Part shown: piece by piece, positions 8,274 through 16,647 of the stretch
Layout of the letters: each line of letters begins with the position of its first letter
Numbering within the stretch: the stretch's first letter is position 1
Translations under genes and position numbers: made by a program
The notes under the pieces: generated by a model
Database searches by the model: none
Told to the model about the DNA's origin: nothing
Seen by the model: the letters and a program-made list of their open reading frames with translations, nothing else
Assembly (NCBI GenBank): GCA_021741145.1
Contig: JAIOYK010000014.1
Coordinates: 43,559 to 107,558, forward strand
Length of the DNA: 64,000 nucleotides
Origin: Rhodospirillum sp.
Lineage (GTDB): Bacteria > Pseudomonadota > Alphaproteobacteria > Rhodospirillales > Rhodospirillaceae
Direction: 5' to 3'

Positions 8274-9326
8274 ATGGTACCCCATCCCTCCGCGTCTCCG
8301 GAGAGGAAGACCCTAACCCTGGCCCTCCAGGGGGGTGGCGCCCATGGCGCTTACACCTGGGGCGTCCTCGACCGCCTTCTCGAAGAGCCACGCCTGGACA
8401 TCGACGCCGTTTCCGGCACCAGCGCGGGCGCCATGAACGCCGTTTGTCTGGCGGAAGGCCTCGGCCGCCATGGCCATACACCACAGGGGAAGGAGGCCGC
8501 GCGGGAGGCCTTGGAGCGATTCTGGCTGGCCATGGCCGATGCCGCCGTGTTCAGCCCGCTGAAACGCACGCCGCTGGCCGCCTGGCTGGGCGATTGGTCC
8601 CTGGAGGACAGCCCCGGCTATTGGATGGGGGAGTTGCTCGGACGGACCATGTCCCCCTATCAATGGAATCCCCTCGACATCAATCCCCTACGGGAGGTGG
8701 TCGAGGCCTGCATTGACTTCGACGCCGTCCGTCACTGCTCGGGCGTCGGTATCTTCATCACGGCGACCAATGTGCGGACGGGCCGCCCCCGTGTCTTCAA
8801 GGCGGACGAAGTGGGCCTGGATCAGGTTATGGCCTCGGCCTGTCTGCCCCATCTTTTCAAGGCGGTGGAAATTGACGGCGTGCCTTATTGGGACGGGGGA
8901 TACATGGGCAATCCCTCCCTGTGGCCGCTAATCTACATGGCCCGGGCGAGGGACATCCTGCTGGTCCAAATCAACCCGCTGATCCGTGAGGAAACACCGC
9001 GGACCAGCCAGGAAATCCTCAACCGCATGAACGAAATCACCTTCAACGCCAGCCTGTTGAAGGAACTGCGGGCCATCAATTTCGTCACCCGCCTGCTCGA
9101 CGACGGTGCCCTGGACGAAACCCGTTACAAGCGCATGTTCATCCACGCCATCGAAGCCGAGGATGAATTGAAACCCCTGGGGGCCTCGAGCAAGATGAAC
9201 GCCGACCGCGATTTCTTCCTGCACCTGCGCGATATCGGTCGACGGGCCGCAAACGATTGGTTGGCCGCAAACTTCCACCGCGTGGGCCTGGAAAGCACCG
9301 TCGACGTCCGGGACACTTATTTGTGA
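8274..9326 (+). CDS. Patatin-like phospholipase family protein
   Basis: Ser-Asp dyad acyl hydrolase. The oxyanion-hole motif GGGAHGAYTWG lies at residues ~20-30, the nucleophile elbow GTSAG near residue 48, and the catalytic Asp in DGG near residue 207. It should hydrolyse phospholipid or other acyl ester bonds. At 350 residues it resembles the alphaproteobacterial patatins with a long C-terminal helical half. No signal peptide is evident, so it is probably cytoplasmic or peripheral to the inner membrane. An in-frame upstream start at 8181 is disfavoured because the added segment is unlike the family. It overlaps the next gene by four bases (GTGA), indicating translational coupling. Confidence 0.9.
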   Translation: MVPHPSASPERKTLTLALQGGGAHGAYTWGVLDRLLEEPRLDIDAVSGTSAGAMNAVCLAEGLGRHGHTPQGKEAAREALERFWLAMADAAVFSPLKRTPLAAWLGDWSLEDSPGYWMGELLGRTMSPYQWNPLDINPLREVVEACIDFDAVRHCSGVGIFITATNVRTGRPRVFKADEVGLDQVMASACLPHLFKAVEIDGVPYWDGGYMGNPSLWPLIYMARARDILLVQINPLIREETPRTSQEILNRMNEITFNASLLKELRAINFVTRLLDDGALDETRYKRMFIHAIEAEDELKPLGASSKMNADRDFFLHLRDIGRRAANDWLAANFHRVGLESTVDVRDTYL

Positions 9327-10432
9327 CGGAAACGGCGACGGGAACGGGAACGGGTTCCGGTCCGTCCCTCACCCCCGCTGGCGCGGCCCTGCTGGAGGCG
9401 GCGCGGAGCCGCGGCGTCCATGTGGATCTGGACCTCGACTGCTGGGTCCTCACCGCCAATCTGGTGGACGGATTGCGTGCCTTGGACGTGCCCGTGACCA
9501 GCAACCGCATGCCTTGGAACCTCCTGACCAACGGCAAGCCCCCCCGTTTGGTCCTGAACCCCGAGGGCCACCGATCCGCCGCCCTGGTGCTGGTGGAAGC
9601 CTCCGAACGGGTTCCCGCGCTCAGCTCTCCCCATGACCAGCCGTTGTTTGACCGTGCGCGGACCTTCGGACGGGACCGGGTGGTCTTGCTGAACAGCGCC
9701 GATCACGCCAATCTGGTCTTCTATCCCAACGACTTGCCGGTTCTGACGGCCCATGAGAACCGCCAGATGACGGCCAGCGGCCAACGGACTGGCTGGCCCT
9801 TCGCCCTGTCTCGCACCATGATGGAACGGGCCGCTCGGGTCACGCTGGCGGAGCGCGACCCGGTTCTGCTGCGGACGTTCCGCCCGTCGTTGAACCAGAG
9901 CTTGCGCGACGCCTTGGATTTGATGCTGATCCCCGCCCTGGGCAAGATTCTGCCCATACGGGACGGCACCCATGGGATTGGCCGCTTCCAGGGAGAATTT
10001 TATCAGGCCCTGTCCGGTGCCTTGGGGTGCCTCGCCTATGGCGGCTTTTTCCACAACGCGATCACGGAGAACCCCTATTTTATGGATTCCGTGCTCAAGG
10101 ACAATCTGACCTTCCATGCCAGCCCCGTCATCTTGAGATGGGACAGCTGGCGCCTGTGGGAGTGCTTTCTAACAGGCACTCTCGCGGTAACCCTGGACAT
10201 GGACGTCCACGGCATGGATATCCCCGTCCACCCGGAAAACTGGGTGCATTACGTGGGGTTGGACCTGTCCAACCTCGACCGGGACCTGGCCCGGTTGGCC
10301 GCCGAGCGGGACCGCCTCCCGACCATCGCCGCGACCGGGCGGGACTGGGTCCTGACCCACTACACCCCCACCGCCCAGGCGCACCGGTTCCTGAATCTCA
10401 TGGCCGAGAAGGGTCTGGGCCGGACAGCGTAA
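9323..10432 (+). CDS. Putative glycosyltransferase-like protein, 369 residues
   Basis: Starts with GTG overlapping the patatin stop; codons 2-11 come from an ACGGNN hexamer repeat giving (Thr-Xaa)5. The C-terminal third (SWRLWECFLTGTLAVTLDMD, then WVHYVGLDLSNLDRDLARL) resembles the acceptor/donor end of CgeB- or exostosin-like glycosyltransferases, where a conserved Glu sits in a helix before a 'too costly to lose' Gly-rich strand. The N-terminal half (CWVLTANLVDGLRALDVPVTSNR) fits a Rossmann-like GT-B start. The assignment is from pattern recognition only and is tentative. Tight coupling to the patatin gene suggests the two act on the same lipid or glycolipid. Confidence 0.6.
   Translation: MTETATGTGTGSGPSLTPAGAALLEAARSRGVHVDLDLDCWVLTANLVDGLRALDVPVTSNRMPWNLLTNGKPPRLVLNPEGHRSAALVLVEASERVPALSSPHDQPLFDRARTFGRDRVVLLNSADHANLVFYPNDLPVLTAHENRQMTASGQRTGWPFALSRTMMERAARVTLAERDPVLLRTFRPSLNQSLRDALDLMLIPALGKILPIRDGTHGIGRFQGEFYQALSGALGCLAYGGFFHNAITENPYFMDSVLKDNLTFHASPVILRWDSWRLWECFLTGTLAVTLDMDVHGMDIPVHPENWVHYVGLDLSNLDRDLARLAAERDRLPTIAATGRDWVLTHYTPTAQAHRFLNLMAEKGLGRTA
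9326..9355 (+). repeat. Codon-register ACGGNN hexamer repeat at the 5' end of the glycosyltransferase-like gene
   Basis: Five imperfect hexamers follow the GTG start directly. Like the repeat in glk, it is in codon register, so slippage would alter length without frameshift. Confidence 0.7.
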
Positions 10433-10451
10433 CCCTCGTCCCTCGCGCCCG

Positions 10452-11174
10452 TCACGTCTCCACGGTAAGCGTGATCCAATCGCTGGCGAAGCGGGTTATG
10501 CCGTATTCCACGGGTCCCCCTTCCGAATCCACGTTGATGCTCTCCGTCACCAGGACGGGGCGGTTGCGTGGCTGACGCAGGGCGCGGGCATCGGCCGGAC
10601 TGGGTAAACGGGCTTGGATCCGGGTGATCTTGCGGACGTAATCGGCGATTCCCAGGGCAGCCAGAGCCTTTGTCACCGACCCGCTTTCCTGGAAATGGGC
10701 GACAATTCCGTCACAGCGCGCCTCGGGAAAATAGGCCGTGGACACGAAGATCCGATGGCCATTGGCTTCCCCCGCCATTTCCATGCGAATGGCCCTGGCG
10801 CCAACGGGCAGGGAGAGAGCCTTGGCGATATCGCCGTCCAACCGGTCCACCCCGTGGTCCAACAGGATGCCACTGGGTCGACGGTCCTTGGACAGGACGA
10901 TCTCGGAAAACCGGGTTCGGCGGGACAGGGGATAGGCCATCACCGGTTCCCGGGCAAAGGTCCCCCGGCCCTGTTCCACCCGCACCAACCCCATGTCGAC
11001 CAATCCGGCGATGGCCTGACGCACCGTATGCCGGTTCACCCCATAGTGTTCGGCATAGGCATATTCCGTGGGCAAGCGCTCGCCCGGAACCACCTTTCCC
11101 AAGCGAATCTGACCGGCGATGTCATCCTGAATGCGGCGCCAGAGGGGCAGGCCCGTACTCCGACCGGATTCCAT
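10452..11174 (-). CDS. phnF: GntR/UTRA-family regulator, PhnF-type
   Basis: Winged-helix GntR domain (residues ~10-75, LPTEYAYAEHYGVNRHTVRQAIAGL) followed by a UTRA ligand domain. At 240 residues it matches PhnF, the phosphonate-utilisation regulator. I start it at ATG 11174 because GGAG lies six bases upstream; ATG 11186 and TTG 11198 are alternative in-frame starts with poorer sites. It is divergent from phnM. A TTGGTT-N8-AACCAA dyad at 11207-11226 in the shared intergenic region is a plausible operator. It probably represses phnM and itself until a phosphonate-derived signal binds. Confidence 0.9.
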   Translation of the reverse strand: MESGRSTGLPLWRRIQDDIAGQIRLGKVVPGERLPTEYAYAEHYGVNRHTVRQAIAGLVDMGLVRVEQGRGTFAREPVMAYPLSRRTRFSEIVLSKDRRPSGILLDHGVDRLDGDIAKALSLPVGARAIRMEMAGEANGHRIFVSTAYFPEARCDGIVAHFQESGSVTKALAALGIADYVRKITRIQARLPSPADARALRQPRNRPVLVTESINVDSEGGPVEYGITRFASDWITLTVET

Positions 11175-11206
11175 GAAGAGCTCCATCCAAGGCAACAAAA
11201 CTCGTA

Positions 11207-11226
11207 TTGGTTACGACACAAACCAA
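11207..11226. promoter_or_regulatory. Candidate PhnF operator
   Basis: Inverted repeat TTGGTT-(8 bases)-AACCAA between the divergent phnF and phnM starts. The size and symmetry suit a GntR-family dimer. No footprint-type evidence is available from sequence. Confidence 0.4.
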
Positions 11227-11358
11227 CAAACTGTCTAGGGGTACATGGATCCGTTCGACATTTTCACTCGAACGCGAAAACCGATCCCGAAGCAGGGCAA
11301 TCGGGTTTACCCGATAGCCCCGGACTCCGAGGTCGGGCCTTGACGGCGCGGAACAGGC

Positions 11359-12540
11359 ATGGTCAACGATTGGATCCACAATCCGGAGACGTCTCCCTTG
11401 GCCGACCCTTTGATTCTCTCCAATGCCCTGCTCGTCACCCGCGAGGAGACCTTCCTCGGTTCGGTGACGGTGGCGGAAGGGATCATCCAGGTGGTCCGCC
11501 GGGGATCCACCGCCCCGCCGGGCGCCCTGGACCTGGAGGGACGGTATCTTTTGCCCGGCCTGGTGGAGATCCATACGGACAATGTCGAACGTCACTTGGA
11601 GCCCCGCCCCGGGGTCCATTGGCCCGATCCCCTGGCCGCGGTCCTGGCCCATGATGCCCAGGTGGTGTCCTCGGGCATCACCACGGTCATGGACGCCATC
11701 GCCCTCGGGGAATACGAGCATGGCGGTCCCCGTCGGCGCATCCTCGCGACCCTGCTTGCGGCGATCCGGGAAGGGCGGGAGAGCGGATTGTTAAAGGCCG
11801 ACCACGGTCTACACCTGCGCTGCGAGTTGGCCGACCCCGCGGTGACGGAGCTGTTCGACAGCCACGCCGGAGAGCCCGCCGTCCGGCTTGTCTCCCTGAT
11901 GGACCACACGCCGGGTCAACGGCAGTTCCAGGACATCGACAAGTGGCGGGAATTCCACCGCGACAAAAACTGGAGCGACCGGGACATCGAACGCCTGATC
12001 GCCGAGGCCCGGGACCGGCAAGCCCGCCTGTCCCGCCCCCACCGGGATCATATCGTCGCCCAGGTTCGGCGGCGGGGTCTGGCCCTGGCCAGCCACGACG
12101 ACACCACCATCGCCCATGTGGATCAAGCCGTCGAGGAAGGCGCCACCATCGCCGAGTTTCCTGTCTCGCGGGAGGCCGCGGACCGGTCCAGGGCGGTGGG
12201 CCTGCGCACGGTCATGGGCGCTCCCAACGTGGTGCGCGGCGGGTCCCATTCGGGCAACATATCGGCCCTGGACCTCGCGCGGGAGGGTCTTCTCGACGCC
12301 CTGTCCAGCGACTATGCCCCCTTCAGCCTGATCCAGGCACCCTTCCTGATGGCCAAACGCCTGAACCTACCTCTCCCCCACTGCATGGCGATGGTCACCG
12401 ATACGCCCGCGCGCATGCTTGGGTTCAGGGACCGCGGCCGTATCGAGGAGGGCACGCGGGCCGATCTGGTCGATCTGCGCCTGCATGGGGACACTCCCTC
12501 GGTCCGCGCCGTCTGGCGGACGGGTACGCGGATCCTGTGA
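11359..12540 (+). CDS. phnM: Alpha-D-ribose 1-methylphosphonate 5-triphosphate diphosphatase
   Basis: Amidohydrolase-fold enzyme of the C-P lyase pathway that removes pyrophosphate from the ribose 1-phosphonate 5-triphosphate intermediate. Metal-ligand motifs include EIHTDNVE (near residue 72), LASHDDTT and LSSDYAPFS, in the order and spacing of PhnM. At 393 residues it is close to the usual ~380. It lies divergent from phnF and five bases before a DUF1045 gene. The rest of the pathway (phnG-L, phnN, phnP) is not in the window, so this is a detached piece of a phn regulon. Confidence 0.93.
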   Translation: MVNDWIHNPETSPLADPLILSNALLVTREETFLGSVTVAEGIIQVVRRGSTAPPGALDLEGRYLLPGLVEIHTDNVERHLEPRPGVHWPDPLAAVLAHDAQVVSSGITTVMDAIALGEYEHGGPRRRILATLLAAIREGRESGLLKADHGLHLRCELADPAVTELFDSHAGEPAVRLVSLMDHTPGQRQFQDIDKWREFHRDKNWSDRDIERLIAEARDRQARLSRPHRDHIVAQVRRRGLALASHDDTTIAHVDQAVEEGATIAEFPVSREAADRSRAVGLRTVMGAPNVVRGGSHSGNISALDLAREGLLDALSSDYAPFSLIQAPFLMAKRLNLPLPHCMAMVTDTPARMLGFRDRGRIEEGTRADLVDLRLHGDTPSVRAVWRTGTRIL

Positions 12541-12544
12541 TCCC

Positions 12545-13246
12545 ATGACCTCCCCCCCAAACACCGGCTCCCACCGCCATGCGGTCTATCTGGTCCCACC
12601 GATGGACCATCCCTTGAGACCCCTGGCCGATCGCTGGCTAGGCCGCGTCCCGGGCCGCCCACCAATCCCCGGCTATTCGGACGAGACCCTGGAGGCATGG
12701 ACATCGGATCCACGCCGCTACGGCTTCCATGGAACCTTGAAGGCGCCCCTCACCCTCGCCCCGGGACGGACGGTGGAGGCCTTGGACCGGACCATCGCGA
12801 CCCTGGCGGCCGACCATCCGGCGCCCCCCGCCCTGGTTCTGGAGGTGGCCGCGCTCGGTCCCTTCCTCGCCCTGGTCTCGCGGACCCCGACGCCGGAGCT
12901 GGACGCCCTCGCCGCCCGCTGCGTCACCGAGTTGGATGCCTTCCGCGCGCCGCCCACGGCCGAGGATCTGGCGCGACGCAAGCCAGAGGCCCTGTCTCCG
13001 CGCCATCGGGTCCTTTTCGAGCGCTGGGGCTATCCCTATGTGCTTGGGGAATTCCGCTTCCACATGACCCTGACCGGCCCGATCCCCACCCCATGGGACC
13101 GGGAACGGATTGGGGCGGCCTTGGCGGACCTCTTCGCACCCGCGCTGGAAAGACCACTCCCCGCGGATACCCTCGCCCGTTTCCATCAGACGAACCGATC
13201 CACGCCCTTCCTGGAAGCGACAGGCTTTCCATTGCGACAAGCGTGA
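12545..13246 (+). CDS. DUF1045 phosphonate-operon protein, 2H-phosphoesterase-like
   Basis: 233 residues. It carries two H-x-T-L motifs, FHGTLKAP near residue 59 and FHMTLTGP near residue 171. This pair is the hallmark of the 2H phosphoesterase fold that acts on cyclic phosphates and RNA ends. DUF1045 proteins are known companions of phn genes. Here it starts five bases after phnM, so the two are surely co-transcribed. By inference it could open a cyclic phosphate or phosphonate intermediate, the job done by the unrelated PhnP in enteric bacteria. The exact reaction is unproven. It converges with the kinase-like gene, leaving ten bases between stops. Confidence 0.85.
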   Translation: MTSPPNTGSHRHAVYLVPPMDHPLRPLADRWLGRVPGRPPIPGYSDETLEAWTSDPRRYGFHGTLKAPLTLAPGRTVEALDRTIATLAADHPAPPALVLEVAALGPFLALVSRTPTPELDALAARCVTELDAFRAPPTAEDLARRKPEALSPRHRVLFERWGYPYVLGEFRFHMTLTGPIPTPWDRERIGAALADLFAPALERPLPADTLARFHQTNRSTPFLEATGFPLRQA

Positions 13247-13256
13247 CTCCGGTCTT

Positions 13257-16200
13257 TTATGCGTCCAGTTCAAACCAAAGAACCGTCCCCCGCCCGGGCC
13301 AGCTTTCCATGCCCACCTCGCCATGCATGAGCTGGACAAGGCGCTTGGTGATGGACAGAACCATGCCCGTGCGCCCCCTCTGGCCACCCGCGTCCAGCCG
13401 TAGGCGCGCCGCGGGGGAGAGGGGAGCCCGTCCCCGTGCCTTGGTGTCCAGGGTTGAGCGGACGACGGCCTTGTGGTCGCAACCGACCTCGAACCGCAGG
13501 CGAGGGGCACCCCGCCCGCGCGAGGCCAAGCGCGCCGACAGAACCACGGCCCCGGGTTGGGAGGCATGGAGGGATGGGTCGATGGCGTTGAACTGCACGA
13601 CGCATTCTAGCAAGTTCGCCACCACGGTCTCCATTAAGGCGTCGTCCCCCAACAGGGTCACGGGCACATCCGGCTCCACGGAGACCGACAGATCCAGACC
13701 GAAGTCCGTGGCCAGATCGGCGATGGTGTTTCGCGCCGATTCGCAGACCATGCGGATATTCACGGGGGCAAAGTTCAAGTCCACCAACCCGCCTTCCAGG
13801 TTGGCGAAACCCCGGACGTCGTTGGTGATGGCGTTCAGTAGAACAAGGCAGGCCTCGGACCGCTCCAGGTCGGGGGTTTCCCCGCCGAGGGCGATGTTCA
13901 GCCCCTTCACCGGATAGGCCAGTTCATTGGCCAGAACGTTCAGGAATTGCCCATGGGCGGCCCGCGCCTCGTCGGCCAATCCCTTGGCCTTCTCCACGTC
14001 CCGCACCTGGGAATCCAGGCCCGACAGGTCACGCAGGAAAAGGACGAACAGAACGCCCCCGATTTCCCGCTTGGCCTCCAGCACGGTCAACTCCGCCGGA
14101 AAGGCTTTGCCGTCGGCCCGCGCGGCATGGACCCGGCGCACGGGATTGTGCCGTTCCTCCTCGTCCTGGGGGCGGAACCAGGGGGACCCCGTCTCCAGAT
14201 CCGCGTCCCGTCCCCCGGGCATCAACTTGGCCACCGAGCGGCCCAGGGCCTGGGGCGAGGGGTACCCGAACATGTCCTCGGCGGCCGGGTTGAAGCCGAC
14301 GATGGTGCCCCGCTCGTCGACGGTGATCATGGCCTCCGGCGCGCCGTCGAGGACGGCGGACAGATAGGCCTTGGCCGCCTGGGCCTGCTGACGCAGGTAT
14401 TCGGCCTGTTCTTCGCCCGTCAACCGGTGGTCTTGGACGGAGCGAGCGACGGAGCCCAATTGGTCGCGGCGCCTCAATCCCGGCAAAAGGGCGGGCGAAG
14501 CATCAATGGACAGGCCCGAAACAGCGTCGGCCAAACGGTTCAATGGCCGGGTCACCGTGCGCGCCAGAGTCCAGGCCAAAAGCAGGTATATTAGAGCGAT
14601 CATCCCGCCCAGGATCAGGGTCCGACGCAGGGCATCGCCCCGCGCCGTCTGGGCGAGGGCGGCGAGGGCGGCGCGGGCCGGGGCGATCACCGCGCCCAAG
14701 GAGTCAATGGATCTCGCAAGGTCCACCAGTTCCTGGTCCAGGGATTGGGTTTCCCCGGTGAGGCCCGTCCGCCCCTCGGCCACCACGGCGAGGGCCCTGG
14801 CCTGGGCCTCGGCCAGGGCGACGAGGTCATCCCGTTTCTTGGTGTCGAAGACCGCGGCGTCGGCGGTGGATCGGAACAGGTCCAGGACCCCCGCATGGGT
14901 CCCCAGGACGGCCTCCTCCCCATCCAGAAGATAGGCCCGTCCCAGGGCCACCAACCGGGTTCCCTGGGCGGCCAGGGACCCCCCGAAAGGCATCTCGGCC
15001 AGGGCCTTCTCCAGCGCCCGGTCGGCGACGCGCAGATCCGAGAGCGCCCCATTGGGACCGTTCACCCGGCGCCATTGGTCCACCAGATCCGCCAGACGTC
15101 CGGTCAGGGTTTCCACGGTGTCCGCCTGAACCTGGCTCCCTCGTTCCACCTGGGGCAATCCCGCGGAGCGGCCCTGTTCGGCCAGGACGATCAATTGGCG
15201 CCGGGTTTCCCGCATCAATGGCTGGGCGAGGGACGGATCCGAACCAGCCAGGGCCACCGCGGCGCCCTTGGCCACGGAGACCGCGAGGGGCACCAGGGCT
15301 TCCGCCGCCTCGGCCCGCGCCAATCGATCCGCGGCCCGGTTCCGGTCCGCGCCCACCAGTTCCTCCAGTGGCGCCCAGGCGCCAAGGGCCAGAAGGCCCA
15401 GGACAATCAGAAGGCCCAATCGGGATCCGACGGTGAACCGGTGCCAGAAACCGGGGGCCTCGGGTTCCATCCGGGACATGGCCTTGGACAGGCGCGCGCG
15501 CGGCTCCCCATTCCCATTGGCGGAGCGGCCGCTCCCCCCCCCGCCAGCCGCGGATTTCCGGGCCGGGCGGTTCGGCGCGCCCAGGGGGGTCGGTTGGGAT
15601 CCCCGACCCGAAGTCGGATCCCCCCCATGGCCTCCCAACGCACCGCGCAATTCCTCCAGAGCCGCGGCGCCCGCGTTCAGCGTGACACCCGCCTCGTTCC
15701 CAAAATCATCGGGCCGGTCAGCCCTTTCGGCTCCCTCGAGGTCATCCGTCTCGAGACCATCGATGTGGCGGGCGGCTTCCTCCAACCAAGCCCGATGTTC
15801 GGGGTCCAAATCCATCGGTGCCCTGTCTCCCCGCCGATCATTGCCCCTGTTCTCGACCATACCATCCTCCCCGGATGTCTCCAGACCATCCCGGGGATCC
15901 GACATAGGGGAAGACGGACCCGCCTCCCTCCCGCTTCCGGACGGGATGGCACCCTGGGACTCGGTATCCCGGGACCGAGACAGGGGGGGAAGGGGGGAGA
16001 GGGACTCATCGGCCTGAACATCCTTGGGCAACATCGCCTTCCGGTTCGCCTGGGGGGCGGGGAGCACATCACCGCCAATCAGCCAAGCCAAGCCATTGGA
16101 AGACGCCCGCTCGGAAACGGAGTCCAACCCTCGAGGATCCTCCGTCGCCGGACCCGCGAAACCAAAAGCGACGTCCAGATCGCCCTCTTCCTCCACCGGT

Positions 16201-16421
16201 CCCGAAGGGGATCTTTTCCTCGAGAACACTTCGGAATTCCCGTCGTCGCTTCCGTCGTCCCACGCATCCCGGTCCTGGTCCCGGGCCACTTGGTCGAACA
16301 GGGCGCCGAAGGGATCGCCATCCTCGCCATCGAAGGACTTTTCTTCCGGCGGATCGAACCGAGAGGATCCCCCACCCTTAGGGCCGCCCGATCCCGATCG
16401 TCCCTTGAACTTGGAAAGCAT
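13257..16421 (-). CDS. Large membrane PAS protein with a degenerate histidine-kinase core
   Basis: About 1054 residues. The first ~325 are acidic, Gly/Ser/Pro-rich and predicted disordered, on the cytoplasmic side. Then come TM1 (GLLIVLGLLALGAW), a ~245-residue helical extracytoplasmic sensor, TM2 (LILGGMIALIYLLLAWTLA), a HAMP-like linker, a PAS domain (VLDGAPEAMITVDERGTIVGFN) and a kinase-like end. Where kinases read SHELRTPL this protein reads ANELAYPV, so the phosphoacceptor His is Asn. The N box is NLLECVVQF, no DxGxG box is visible, and the last G box is eroded (GRTGMVLSI). It is probably a pseudokinase. ATG 16421 is preferred over GTG 16433, which has no room for a ribosome-binding site. 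It is convergent with the phnM operon. Confidence 0.88.
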   Translation of the reverse strand: MLSKFKGRSGSGGPKGGGSSRFDPPEEKSFDGEDGDPFGALFDQVARDQDRDAWDDGSDDGNSEVFSRKRSPSGPVEEEGDLDVAFGFAGPATEDPRGLDSVSERASSNGLAWLIGGDVLPAPQANRKAMLPKDVQADESLSPLPPLSRSRDTESQGAIPSGSGREAGPSSPMSDPRDGLETSGEDGMVENRGNDRRGDRAPMDLDPEHRAWLEEAARHIDGLETDDLEGAERADRPDDFGNEAGVTLNAGAAALEELRGALGGHGGDPTSGRGSQPTPLGAPNRPARKSAAGGGGSGRSANGNGEPRARLSKAMSRMEPEAPGFWHRFTVGSRLGLLIVLGLLALGAWAPLEELVGADRNRAADRLARAEAAEALVPLAVSVAKGAAVALAGSDPSLAQPLMRETRRQLIVLAEQGRSAGLPQVERGSQVQADTVETLTGRLADLVDQWRRVNGPNGALSDLRVADRALEKALAEMPFGGSLAAQGTRLVALGRAYLLDGEEAVLGTHAGVLDLFRSTADAAVFDTKKRDDLVALAEAQARALAVVAEGRTGLTGETQSLDQELVDLARSIDSLGAVIAPARAALAALAQTARGDALRRTLILGGMIALIYLLLAWTLARTVTRPLNRLADAVSGLSIDASPALLPGLRRRDQLGSVARSVQDHRLTGEEQAEYLRQQAQAAKAYLSAVLDGAPEAMITVDERGTIVGFNPAAEDMFGYPSPQALGRSVAKLMPGGRDADLETGSPWFRPQDEEERHNPVRRVHAARADGKAFPAELTVLEAKREIGGVLFVLFLRDLSGLDSQVRDVEKAKGLADEARAAHGQFLNVLANELAYPVKGLNIALGGETPDLERSEACLVLLNAITNDVRGFANLEGGLVDLNFAPVNIRMVCESARNTIADLATDFGLDLSVSVEPDVPVTLLGDDALMETVVANLLECVVQFNAIDPSLHASQPGAVVLSARLASRGRGAPRLRFEVGCDHKAVVRSTLDTKARGRAPLSPAARLRLDAGGQRGRTGMVLSITKRLVQLMHGEVGMESWPGRGTVLWFELDA

Positions 16422-16445
16422 TTGGCACGCCACCCTTTGAACAAT

Positions 16446-16464
16446 ACCCCGGCCTTTCCGGGGT
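16446..16464 (-). other. Stem-loop just upstream of the kinase-like gene
   Basis: Perfect 7-bp stem ACCCCGG/CCGGGGT with a 5-base loop, about 25 bases before the start at 16421 on the minus strand. It could end transcripts arriving from marR or shape the leader of the kinase-like mRNA. Confidence 0.45.
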
Positions 16465-16647
16465 CCGGACCGACAGGAATTCGGACGAAATCTGGATTCC
16501 CACCCGTTTCTCGACCCTATCCTCCGGTATGACCGCCCTGGCGCCGGGTTTCAAGCCCTTCCACGGCGGAGCAACCCTCAAGGGGAGACCCGCCGAACCT
16601 CGGCTCGATTCAGGATGGTCACCGGTCCCTGATCTCCATCCTGGCTC

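Noticed and set aside
14745..16532. A 595-codon plus-strand frame opposite the kinase-like gene
   Set aside because: The minus-strand product shows TM, HAMP and PAS order; the plus-strand product is Arg/Gly/Pro-rich with no motifs.
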